33,050 bases of DNA from CAZWRK01 sp964635875 (GTDB lineage: Bacteria; Pseudomonadota; Gammaproteobacteria; Burkholderiales; Aquaspirillaceae), in assembly GCA_964635875.1 (NCBI GenBank), contig CAZWRK010000043.1, positions 1 to 33,050 of the forward strand, in the 5' to 3' direction. Shown piece by piece: positions 15,925-23,157 of this stretch. The notes under the pieces were generated by a model. That model did not search any database, was not told the DNA's origin, and saw only the letters and a list, made by a program, of their open reading frames with translations. Within the stretch, counting starts at the first letter, position 1. Every line of letters starts with the position of its first letter. The position numbers and the translations under genes are program-made.

Positions 15925-16530
15925 TTACGCTCTGCCACCCCAAATTTTTTTGAAAACAGGGTAGCTGCCTTCGGCCATGCGGGTGTTATCCCATAGGCCG
16001 CCAACGGCCGATAGCTTCATGCCGGCTTCAAACAGCGACCAGGACCACATCCGCTCGGTGGTTTGCGCTTCGGCCTTGTTCTTGGGGATCGGCGGCAGTA
16101 GGTTACGTTTTTCGAGTTCCTGTAATGTGGCCCGGTTGGTATAGAAAATTGGACCAAAAATGCCGATGCCGGGGTAGGGACCTTTGTAAAATGATTTGGC
16201 CCAATCCTCCTGGGCAGCAGTATCAAAACCCTGCTTGAAATAGCACCAGGCCACTGCGCCGCGCTTGGGCATGAGCTTGGCAAAAGGCTCAACTACATCG
16301 GGCACTAGGGCCCGCATACTGTCCTGGATAAACAGGAAATTATCGTACTCTGGATAATCCCGGTAAAACCGGATGTAGGCGCCGGTGGGGTGGCCGCCGC
16401 CAGATGTGTCCATCACGATCACCGGGTACTTTTCACCCAATGATTTCAGGCAGTCATCGATGTATTGGCGATCATAAGCCGCCACTACGATCGCGGTTTT
16501 ATTTAAGGTAGGGTTTGCCACAATCACCAC
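15925..16530 (-). CDS. Putative glycosyltransferase (GT-A/GT2-like), 201 aa
   Basis: The N-terminal part reads KTAIVVAAYDRQYIDDCL then a hydrophobic strand PVIVMDTSG, the alternating pattern of a nucleotide-sugar-binding GT-A fold, and later DNFLFIQDSM, which may be the acidic metal-binding segment. Length is short for GT2. I start at GTG 16530, downstream of a longer frame that would run through the zinc-ribbon gene; GTG at 16527 or 16521 is equally possible. It overlaps the upstream gene by 32 bases and closes the sugar cassette. The exact transfer reaction is unknown. Confidence 0.5.
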   Translation of the reverse strand: MVIVANPTLNKTAIVVAAYDRQYIDDCLKSLGEKYPVIVMDTSGGGHPTGAYIRFYRDYPEYDNFLFIQDSMRALVPDVVEPFAKLMPKRGAVAWCYFKQGFDTAAQEDWAKSFYKGPYPGIGIFGPIFYTNRATLQELEKRNLLPPIPKNKAEAQTTERMWSWSLFEAGMKLSAVGGLWDNTRMAEGSYPVFKKIWGGRA

Positions 16531-16738
16531 ACATGTGAATCTCTTTTTTGAACCCACCGGTATGCAGCCAAAGGTGCCACATTTTGTGCATCTTACGGCC
16601 GCATTTAACGCAGGTCGCCTCGCGGTAGCCGGGTGGGGATGCGGAAGCGGCCGGCTCATGTTTGTTGGCCAGCTCGAGCAATTCAGCCTGACTTATTACA
16701 AAGTTTTTGGCTGCCCAACTTTGAGGTACTCCCTCCAA
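16499..16738 (-). CDS. Small zinc-ribbon protein, 79 aa
   Basis: Two CxxC pairs, CVKCGRKMHKMW near residue 43 and MCGDCGKPY near 69, form a zinc ribbon of the rubredoxin-knuckle type. The start is a TTG at 16738 with AAGGGGG just upstream, inside the end of the SDR gene (43-base overlap). The gene sits between two sugar-modification genes, but nothing in its sequence shows it takes part in them. A DNA/RNA-binding or scaffold role is possible. Confidence 0.5.
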   Translation of the reverse strand: MEGVPQSWAAKNFVISQAELLELANKHEPAASASPPGYREATCVKCGRKMHKMWHLWLHTGGFKKEIHMCGDCGKPYLK

Positions 16739-17343
16739 GGCTCCCCCTTATCTACCCGATAGGGTACTGTTTCATAGCAGATCCGGCGGATCACGATATT
16801 GTCGCCGGGCTCATAATCACCGTTCAAAATATCCTGCACCAACGTGCCGACTTCCAGCGGCTCGAGCCGGGTGCGTGGATCCTCGCCGGGGTAGTCTTTT
16901 TCCCGCATCTTGGTATCAACCCGGCCGGGTGAAATGGCATAGGCGTTATAGCCCTCCATGCCCAAAGACTGAACCAGGCTGATCACGCCGCCCTTTGAGG
17001 CTGAATAACCGGAGTGCTCCGGCTTGCCGTACATGCCGGCCACACTAGCAATAAAAATCAGGTTTTTAACGCCGTTTTCAACGGCCGCTTTGGCAACGTG
17101 ATAGCTGCCCAGCAAATTGGTTACGAGCTCATCGGCCCAATCCTCAGGGTCGCTGCCGGCAATCGGGTGCGGGTGTGAAACGCCGGCTGTAACGATCACG
17201 GTTTCCGGCTGCATTTCCTGGATAACGGCCTCAACCTGGCGGTATTCTCTAACGTCGCACTCCTCAGCCTCAAGAATTTCGGCACTAACTACCGGGGCAA
17301 TGCCTTTTTTAGCCATATCGCCACCGCCAATAATCAAGATCAT
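16696..17343 (-). CDS. Short-chain dehydrogenase/reductase (SDR), 215 aa
   Basis: Classical SDR catalytic residues are visible: Ser at 100 (FIASVAG), and Tyr113/Lys117 in YSASK. The N-terminus MILIIGGGDMAKKG has a GGGxxxxxG nucleotide-binding loop in place of the full TGxxxGIG, and VTAGVS at 51-56 replaces the usual NNAG. It is shorter than typical (about 250), mainly because the usual cofactor-binding region is abbreviated. Predicted NAD(P)-dependent oxidoreductase acting on a sugar or nucleotide sugar made by its neighbours. Coupled to the methyltransferase by ATGA. Confidence 0.7.
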   Translation of the reverse strand: MILIIGGGDMAKKGIAPVVSAEILEAEECDVREYRQVEAVIQEMQPETVIVTAGVSHPHPIAGSDPEDWADELVTNLLGSYHVAKAAVENGVKNLIFIASVAGMYGKPEHSGYSASKGGVISLVQSLGMEGYNAYAISPGRVDTKMREKDYPGEDPRTRLEPLEVGTLVQDILNGDYEPGDNIVIRRICYETVPYRVDKGEPWREYLKVGQPKTL

Positions 17344-17846
17344 GGTTTCCTCGCAATCATTTTGAAGCGCCTAAAAGTGCTTTCAGGGGTTAATTCTATG
17401 TTTGTGTAGCCGGCTTCCATCAGCAGGATCCTAAGCCACTGGTCCGTAAAATACGAATAGTGCTGATTGCCCTGGTAATCCTGGTGGCCAAAAGCCGTGC
17501 GGTTGAACAACTCAAAATCGCTTTCCTTGTACCGCCGGTTGAGCGCCGGATTATGGGGATTCCGGACAATTTCCATCAGCTCATAGGCACTCGGGGTTTC
17601 CACTTCCAAGGACCCGCCGGGCTTGAGCACGCGCAGCCATTCTCGCAATACGGCCGGCACATCAGGCCAGGGGATGTGTTCGATCAGGTCCCGGGAAGTG
17701 AGCATATCAAAACTATCGGCCTCAAAGTTCGATAAGTCGGTGGCTGACTGCACATGCTCGATGTGCTCGAGCGGTCGGGTGTCTAAATGCTCCCAGCCAT
17801 CCCGCAAGGTCGGATTATCACCGCAGCCTAATTCAAGGACTCTCAT
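17340..17846 (-). CDS. SAM-dependent methyltransferase, 168 aa
   Basis: Class I Rossmann methyltransferase: motif I LELGCGDNPT at 4-13, an acidic strand-2 end (EHLDT), motif around SFDMLTSRDLIEHI, and 'LREWLRVLKPGGSLEVETP', typical of the type-11 family. The protein begins directly at motif I, so it lacks the usual N-terminal helical cap, and at 168 residues is compact. Likely methylates a sugar or small metabolite, given its place between nucleotidyltransferase and SDR genes. ATGA coupling on both sides. Confidence 0.75.
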   Translation of the reverse strand: MRVLELGCGDNPTLRDGWEHLDTRPLEHIEHVQSATDLSNFEADSFDMLTSRDLIEHIPWPDVPAVLREWLRVLKPGGSLEVETPSAYELMEIVRNPHNPALNRRYKESDFELFNRTAFGHQDYQGNQHYSYFTDQWLRILLMEAGYTNIELTPESTFRRFKMIARKP

Positions 17847-18556
17847 AGAGTTTTTGCCACCCTCGCAGCCACCAGGAAGTGTTGCAGCTCCTCAGGTGTG
17901 CCCAGCATGGTGCTAGGGGCTTCATACACGCCGATATGCCGGCCAGCGCCAATCATTTCGGCTATGGCACTGGAAACGTAAAACTCGCCGTTGGTACGCT
18001 GATCACGATCGATCACGGCCTGGCAAGCGGTGAAAAAGGCTTTGCTGGATTTGAAGTAATACACACCGGTAACCGCCTGGTTGCTGATCACCACTTTTTC
18101 GGCAATTTCGGTGATCACATCACCCTCGGTTTTGACATACGAGTGGTGGGGCTTGCTGGAAGGGAACACCACTAGCCGGCCATCCAAGTCGGTATTCACA
18201 AATTCCTTAACATCAAAATCAACCAGCTGGTCGCAGTTGGCGATTAAGATCGGCAAGTCCTCATGCTTGTGCAGGTTATCGATAACAGGCTTGGCTTCCA
18301 GGATGGTTTCAACAGCACCGCCGGTTTCGTGGTCTAACGCGATCACTCGGCCATTGCCCCAATATTCACCCAGGCCAACATTGTGCTCTTTGCGGGTGAT
18401 CAATACGAGCTCATCATTATCGGGATCCGGCACGACGTTGTTGGCTACTTGTATAACCATTGGTTTGCCGAGCACATCGATCATTGGCTTTGGCTCTTTG
18501 TAGCCGGCTTCGGCGAATCGCCGGCCATTGCCAGCAGCGGGTATCAAAACAATCAT
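17843..18556 (-). CDS. Sugar-1-phosphate nucleotidyltransferase, 237 aa
   Basis: The opening MIVLIPAAGNGRRFAEAG and KPMIDVLGKPMV are the nucleotide-binding signatures of NDP-sugar pyrophosphorylases (GxGxR and PK motifs). ILIANCDQ is the usual metal-binding D segment. The enzyme would activate a sugar phosphate with NTP, supplying the epimerase in the next gene. Start set at ATG 18556 with AAGGAG eight bases upstream and a four-base overlap with the epimerase stop; a GTG nine bases earlier is less likely. The exact nucleotide and sugar are unknown. Confidence 0.75.
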   Translation of the reverse strand: MIVLIPAAGNGRRFAEAGYKEPKPMIDVLGKPMVIQVANNVVPDPDNDELVLITRKEHNVGLGEYWGNGRVIALDHETGGAVETILEAKPVIDNLHKHEDLPILIANCDQLVDFDVKEFVNTDLDGRLVVFPSSKPHHSYVKTEGDVITEIAEKVVISNQAVTGVYYFKSSKAFFTACQAVIDRDQRTNGEFYVSSAIAEMIGAGRHIGVYEAPSTMLGTPEELQHFLVAARVAKTL

Positions 18557-19554
18557 TTCAACCACTCCTTGTGTTTCTGTGTCCAGTTAATTGTGTTTTT
18601 CAGCGAGTCCTCGAGCGATAGTGGGGCTTTCCAGCCGGCATCCGCCAGCTTCTTACCATCCAAAGCATAGCGCAAATCATGGCCCGGCCGCGAGCTGTGA
18701 AAATCAACCAGTGAATATTTAAGCTCTTTTTTCATAATGCGGGCAATCATTTGGGCCATTTCCAGGTTGGTAACTTCCTGCTCGCCAACAATATGGAACT
18801 TCTCAGGTCGGTCCGCATCGCCGTACTTAACAGGGGTAATATTCTGTAATATAAACAACAAGGCATCGGCCTGGTTGCGTGCATGTAGGTAGTAGCGGCT
18901 ACCAACACGACCCTCGGCGCTGGCGTGGATAGTCATGCTTTCGCGGTTCTCGACATGCTGCATAACTTTGGGCACAAACTTTTCCGGATCCTGCATTTCA
19001 CCGATGATATTCATGGTGTTGGTGATAATCAGCGGCAGGTCGTAAGTGCGCCAATAGGCAAACGCAATCGATTCCTGGGCGGCCTTTGAAGCTGAATAAG
19101 GGTTGCTGGGCAGGTAGGTTTCCCACTCAACGTGGTTGTGGCCGTCCGGCGCTGGTCCATACACCTCATCGGTTGAGATCTGCACAAACTTCTCGACTTC
19201 GCGATCCCGGGCCCATTCCAGCATGGTGAGCATCAGTTCGACGTTGTTATGGATAAAATCCCGGGGTTCGTCGATGGAGCGGTCCACATGGCTTTCACTG
19301 GCCACATTCAGCACATAGTCGATGTGGCCGATCTGCTCATCCATGAAGTAGCTGATAGGCGCGGCCAGATCATGGGTGATGATGGTTAGCCGGCTCATGT
19401 CCAGGCCGTCCATCTGCACGTTAATGCGATCGGTCATGCCCTTGTGCCGGAAGCTATCGATCCCGACAACCTCCCAATCGGTGTTTTCCATGATGTGGCG
19501 CAGCACATGGCTGCCCATGAAGCCGCCAATACCGGTCAGTAAGACTCGTTTCAC
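18553..19554 (-). CDS. NAD-dependent epimerase/dehydratase (dTDP-glucose 4,6-dehydratase-like), 333 aa
   Basis: Extended SDR: TGIGGFMGSH (7-16) is the GxxGxxG NAD-binding loop, STDE at 127-130 and YSASK at 153-157 are the catalytic motifs, and ESHVDRS (87-93) is typical of RmlB-type dehydratases. The presence of STDEVYG and NPYSASK favours dTDP-glucose 4,6-dehydratase over UDP-glucose 4-epimerase. It probably makes a deoxy-sugar nucleotide. GTG start at 19554 with AGGAGG four bases upstream, overlapping the GroEL stop. Length is normal. Confidence 0.8.
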   Translation of the reverse strand: MKRVLLTGIGGFMGSHVLRHIMENTDWEVVGIDSFRHKGMTDRINVQMDGLDMSRLTIITHDLAAPISYFMDEQIGHIDYVLNVASESHVDRSIDEPRDFIHNNVELMLTMLEWARDREVEKFVQISTDEVYGPAPDGHNHVEWETYLPSNPYSASKAAQESIAFAYWRTYDLPLIITNTMNIIGEMQDPEKFVPKVMQHVENRESMTIHASAEGRVGSRYYLHARNQADALLFILQNITPVKYGDADRPEKFHIVGEQEVTNLEMAQMIARIMKKELKYSLVDFHSSRPGHDLRYALDGKKLADAGWKAPLSLEDSLKNTINWTQKHKEWLK

Positions 19555-21080
19555 TTTTCCTCCTCGACTATCAGGGCACCGGTAGTCATGCCGCTAACAC
19601 CGAGGGAAACAGCGGTTTTAAGGGCTTGGCTGGTTACTGTGAATGGATCCACGATGCCGGCTTTGAGTAGATCTACCTGTTCGCCAGTTTTAACATTGAA
19701 GCCTTTGCCGGGTTCGAGGGCTTTTTCGGCAGCATCGACATCCATGCCGGAGTTGGCAATCAGTTGCTTGAACGGCTCCTGTAATACCTGCTTGAGCAAT
19801 TTGGCACCAGGGGTTTTGCCTTTAACCGGGGCGTTGTACAGGACCACGCCGCCGCCAGGCAATATACCCTCGGCCAATGCGGCCTTGGTAGCGGCAACGG
19901 CATCATCAACTCTAAATTTCTTTTCCTCGATCTCGGTTTCGGTCTGGCCACCCACGCGAATCTTGGCCACTTTGCCGGCCAGGGCTGCTTGGCGTTTTTC
20001 CAGCAGGCCACGTTCATAGTCATTGCCGGCAGCGCCAATTTGCTTACTCAGCTGCTCTATACGGCCTTCTAAGTTGCCGGCCGGGTCAATAAAGGTAGTT
20101 TTGTCGCGCGAGGCTATAACACGCTCTGCGCGGCCCACAACGGCTATATCGGCCTGTTCCAGGGCAACAGTGTCCTGGGCAATCACCTGGCCATCGGTTG
20201 CAACAGCGAGATCGTCCAGGATCCTGCGCTGCTGGGCTCCAACCCCAGGAGCTTTAATAACCAAGGTGCGGAATACGCCTTGCTGGTTATTCAGGATCAA
20301 AGAGGGCAGGGCATCACCTTCGACATCGATGGCGATAATAACGGCCTGGTTGTAGCCGCCGGCTTGGACCTTTTCAAGCACTGGCAGGATCTCACGGAAT
20401 GAGTAAATGCGGCGGTGCAGGATCAGGATGGCCGGCTTATCATAGATCGCCTCGGCAGTGTTTTCCTTGTTCACCATGTAAGGGCTGATCCAACCGCGCT
20501 CGATCTGCATGCCGGTAGCCATTTCGGTGGTAGTTTCCAGCTGCATAGTGGGCTCAACATCAACCGTACCGGTGGACCCAATGGCATGGATGGTTTCGGC
20601 CACCACCTTGCCAATTTCCTCACTACCACTTGAGATCGTAGCAATCTTTTGCAGTGAGGCCAGATCGTTAGCCGGCAGCTTATTCTTTTCCAGGTAGGCA
20701 ATAACGCTCTCAGCAGCAACCTCGACCTCGCGGGCCAGGATCATCGGGTTGAGGTTTTCCTTTTCGACGAGATCCGCAGCGGCCTTGAGCAGGTGGTAGG
20801 TGAGCACGGTAACAGTGGTCGTACCATCGCCGGCCACGTCATTCAGTTTGCTGGCGGCTTCCTTGATGAGCTCGGCGCCCACATTTTCGCCCTCATCCTT
20901 GATATGCACGGCAGTGGCAACGGTTACACCGTCGTGGGTAACAGTGGGTCCGGATCCACGCTTGCCGATCACCACATTGCGGCCGCGCGGGCCCAGGGTG
21001 GTTTTAACAGCGTTGTACAGCTTTTCAGCACCGGCCAGGAGTTTGTCGCGAGCCTCTTTGTCGAAAAATAAATCAGTCAT
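19551..21080 (-). CDS. groL: Phage-encoded group I chaperonin (GroEL-like), 509 aa
   Basis: Clear GroEL: LGPRGRNVVI (29-38), Asp50 in THDG (equivalent of E. coli D52), GDGTTT (84-89), and Asp393 in RVDDAV (equivalent of D398) preserve the ATPase. The apical domain keeps most GroES/substrate-contact hydrophobics: W197, Y201, I231-L235, L258-L261. The length (E. coli 548) is short, and the C-terminal Gly-Gly-Met tail is missing; the protein ends VEEEK. No GroES gene is seen in the window, so it would need a host or distant co-chaperonin. It begins at ATG 21080 with GGAG six bases upstream and overlaps its neighbours by 4-8 bases. Phage chaperonins usually fold capsid proteins. Confidence 0.9.
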   Translation of the reverse strand: MTDLFFDKEARDKLLAGAEKLYNAVKTTLGPRGRNVVIGKRGSGPTVTHDGVTVATAVHIKDEGENVGAELIKEAASKLNDVAGDGTTTVTVLTYHLLKAAADLVEKENLNPMILAREVEVAAESVIAYLEKNKLPANDLASLQKIATISSGSEEIGKVVAETIHAIGSTGTVDVEPTMQLETTTEMATGMQIERGWISPYMVNKENTAEAIYDKPAILILHRRIYSFREILPVLEKVQAGGYNQAVIIAIDVEGDALPSLILNNQQGVFRTLVIKAPGVGAQQRRILDDLAVATDGQVIAQDTVALEQADIAVVGRAERVIASRDKTTFIDPAGNLEGRIEQLSKQIGAAGNDYERGLLEKRQAALAGKVAKIRVGGQTETEIEEKKFRVDDAVAATKAALAEGILPGGGVVLYNAPVKGKTPGAKLLKQVLQEPFKQLIANSGMDVDAAEKALEPGKGFNVKTGEQVDLLKAGIVDPFTVTSQALKTAVSLGVSGMTTGALIVEEEK

Positions 21081-21384
21081 TCTTGGCTCCTATTTCCTTG
21101 GCTACTGCCTGAATTGCTTTGGTGTATTCATCGTCTAATTCCTGGACATCAGGGGTTAGGTTTTCAAAAGGCACTAACGATTTATGATCCGGTTTGGTTC
21201 GGTTACGCCATATTGCCCAGGCGTCATGTACGTTTTCCCAGGTTGTGTTTACGCCAGTCGTGAGAACCAACAGGGCATAGAGATCGAGCAAATCATCCTC
21301 TACATCGATGTGTTTTGACAGGAGTTTTTTTACCACATTTACATAGTTATCAAGAGTAAAGTTATCGGGATTGTAATCAGTCAT
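21073..21384 (-). CDS. Hypothetical protein, 103 aa
   Basis: An acidic, helical protein starting MTDYNPDNFTLDNYV with 'DDLLDLYALLVLTTG' and 'WAIWRN'. It begins at ATG 21384; a longer frame to 21408 is unlikely because it would overlap the glycosyltransferase end further. It overlaps GroEL by 8 bases, with the same AATGACTGA junction as at the preceding gene. Many phage proteins with an Asp/Leu-rich N-terminal helix of this size are unknown; no function is suggested. Confidence 0.6.
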   Translation of the reverse strand: MTDYNPDNFTLDNYVNVVKKLLSKHIDVEDDLLDLYALLVLTTGVNTTWENVHDAWAIWRNRTKPDHKSLVPFENLTPDVQELDDEYTKAIQAVAKEIGAKND

Positions 21385-22122
21385 TTGCAACCAACTTTCC
21401 CAGCACATCTTGCTGATCGATTAAGTAATNNNNNNNNNNNNNNNNNNNNNNNNNNNNNNNNNNNNNNNNNNNNNNNNNNNNNNNNNNNNNNNNNNNNNNN
21501 NNNNNNNNNNNNNNNNNNNNNNNNNNNNNTAGTGGCTGGACCCACCGACATAACCAATCACCACGTCCGGGCTATTGTTGAAGGTCGGATGCACGAAATC
21601 ATCGTTGATAAAATTGGGGATCACAATGGTGGTGTCCCGGGCAAAATCCGGCCGGCGATCACGGAACCGGTTGGCTAGGAATTCGTTGGTAGTAGTGAGC
21701 CAGGGGTTATGAGCGATCATGCGCTGCATTTCATACACCTGATCGTGGCTAATTTTATTCCAAAAAGGGTTGTCCGGGTTGATGGCAAACATGTCATCGT
21801 CGCAGTCCATCACAAACTGCACGCCGGCTTTTTTATTGAGCAGCTGCATCATTATGAAGGCGCTCGGATCCGGGTGGTAGGAGCTGAATATCACATCGTA
21901 CTGCTTGAGGTTTTCAAAGGCCGCCTGGAATTCCTCCTCGGTAAACTGATCTTTGGCGTGGTTTTCCTCGAAGTTAGGGATAAACGTGGGGGAGTGCTCG
22001 ATCACCCAATCGGGCATGTTTTTAGCGAGCTCGCGCAGCGGCCGGTAGATCCGCCAGTGATCGACTTGGCTTTGTTTTTCAGGGTTTGGCAGTATCGCGG
22101 AATGCACGGCCAAAATTTTCAT
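21377..22122 (-). CDS. Glycosyltransferase (GT4/GT1-like), interrupted by an N block
   Basis: The N-terminal half begins MKILAVHSAILPN, with VEHS-type strands, a DCDDDMFA segment and IPNFINDDFVHP leading into DVVIGYVGGSSH just before the gap. This is the arrangement of family 4 glycosyltransferases, where the start of the second Rossmann domain reads 'IGYxGSxSH'. After the gap the frame ending YLIDQQDVLGKLVAND finishes at a TGA overlapping the next ATG. Gap length is unknown, and the C-terminal NDP-sugar domain is mostly hidden. It is the first gene of the glycan cassette. Confidence 0.6.
21430..21529. other. Assembly gap (100 N) in the glycosyltransferase gene
   Basis: 100 Ns with no duplicated sequence at its edges, so unlike the block at 6278 it probably hides real missing sequence. 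The frame on its two sides does not match for a 100-base gap, which fits an arbitrary placeholder length. Confidence 0.9.
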
Positions 22123-22413
22123 TTACTCGTCCTCATCCCTCTTAGTGTAATAGTGGTAATCGATGGCTTCCATGTCTTTTTCATGGGCCCTGATCTGGTT
22201 CTCGATTTTCCATTGCCAATAGAGGTCGCCGTACAGGGTAGCCTTGATCAAACGCTCGCGCAGGTGCATGAGTTTGCGATCACGCATTTGCGCCATAATT
22301 TGCTTGATGGCACGGTCGGCACGCATTCGCCTATAAGGATGCTTGGCCGGGTTGTCTCTATCGGCCTTGAGCCGCATTAGCGTGGTCATGCGGCCATACA
22401 TGAAGTTTTCCAT
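22123..22413 (-). CDS. Hypothetical basic protein, 96 aa
   Basis: Lys/Arg-rich, strongly helical protein (RLKADRDNPAKHPYRRMRAD, then RDRKLMHLRERLIKATLYG) with an acidic end DYHYYTKRDEDE. It ends one base before the glycosyltransferase start and lies two bases after the preceding gene. It belongs to the head-gene block after the capsid; a minor head or connector role is possible from position only. Confidence 0.55.
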   Translation of the reverse strand: MENFMYGRMTTLMRLKADRDNPAKHPYRRMRADRAIKQIMAQMRDRKLMHLRERLIKATLYGDLYWQWKIENQIRAHEKDMEAIDYHYYTKRDEDE

Positions 22414-22415
22414 AG

Positions 22416-22664
22416 CTAGTTGGTGGTGTAGGGTACCCGGGCTTTTTCGCCTTCGAGGTTGATTTTGTTTTTCTCAGGGCCCATTTCGTCGGCATCAACC
22501 AGGTCGCCGCCATACTGCACTTCGCTCATGCCTTCAATGCCAAGGATCTCGAGCACTTCCTGAACTTCCACCCGGTAAATGCGGGCATAGTCCTGGATCG
22601 AGCCTTTACCGCGCTGGTAAAGGTGTTTGATGTTCTCGATTTCCTCCTCAGTTAGGCGGCCCAT
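22416..22664 (-). CDS. Small helix-turn-helix protein, 82 aa
   Basis: MGRLTEEEIENIKHLYQRGK followed by SIQDYARIYRVEVQEVLEIL reads as a three-helix HTH: a first helix, a Gly-rich turn, then 'AxxYxVxxxxVxxIL'. The C-terminal part is acidic and probably extended. It follows another small protein with a similar C-terminal HTH and sits just downstream of the major capsid gene. Either a regulator or a capsid-connector adapter using an HTH-like fold. Confidence 0.5.
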   Translation of the reverse strand: MGRLTEEEIENIKHLYQRGKGSIQDYARIYRVEVQEVLEILGIEGMSEVQYGGDLVDADEMGPEKNKINLEGEKARVPYTTN

Positions 22665-22667
22665 AGG

Positions 22668-23036
22668 TTATTTGCCCTCGGCGATAGCGAACACTTCGCT
22701 GGGTTCGATATCGTACTCTTTAGCAATATTGGCAACAACAGCACCAGGAGCGTTAAACGCCTCTTTGATAGCTGTACGGTCCTTATCGGACAGATTGCGC
22801 TTAGGAGTTTCCGGCAACTCATCATCATCGGCATATTCGGTATCGGTGGTGTTCATCACACCGCCATTTTGGTTGTCGGTTTCGACCTTATCAAAGACGT
22901 TATCGCCGCCATCATCACCGGACCCTACGGCCCCGGGGCTGGCATTAACAACATTGTGGGTTGGCTTATCAGCGGTGTCATCTGCCGTTGGATCGGCGGC
23001 ACCGGCGTTTGGTTTCTCATCAGCTTTTTTAGGCAT
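22668..23036 (-). CDS. Acidic protein with a C-terminal HTH-like segment, 122 aa
   Basis: The first ~80 residues are an Asp/Asn/Gly/Ala-rich, probably disordered stretch, followed by NLSDKDRTAIKEAFNAPGAV and ANIAKEYDIEPSEVFAIAEG, which looks like an HTH. The start is placed at ATG 23036 (MPKKADE) because GGAGG lies 5 bases before it; the GTG six bases earlier falls within the ribosome site. It is the first gene after the capsid protein. Its role is unknown. Confidence 0.55.
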   Translation of the reverse strand: MPKKADEKPNAGAADPTADDTADKPTHNVVNASPGAVGSGDDGGDNVFDKVETDNQNGGVMNTTDTEYADDDELPETPKRNLSDKDRTAIKEAFNAPGAVVANIAKEYDIEPSEVFAIAEGK

Positions 23037-23157
23037 TTTCACCTCCGTTAATTAACAAAGTGGGGTTACGGTCTCACCACATGTTACCACGCGGCTCCCC
23101 GCTCACGCACACCCCGGGGCACGTTAATCGGTCGAGCGATCAGTCAGTCCCTACGGC
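23037..23157 (-). other. Intergenic region after the capsid gene with a GC-rich hairpin
   Basis: About 120 bases with no gene. CCCCG (23097-23101) pairs with CGGGG (23115-23119) across a GC-rich loop; there is no T run, so it would slow rather than end transcription or protect the upstream mRNA end. No promoter of the extended -10 type is visible. Confidence 0.3.

Noticed and set aside
21709..22380. 223-codon plus-strand frame opposite the glycosyltransferase and the 96-residue gene
   Set aside because: Crosses two minus-strand genes; no start signal.
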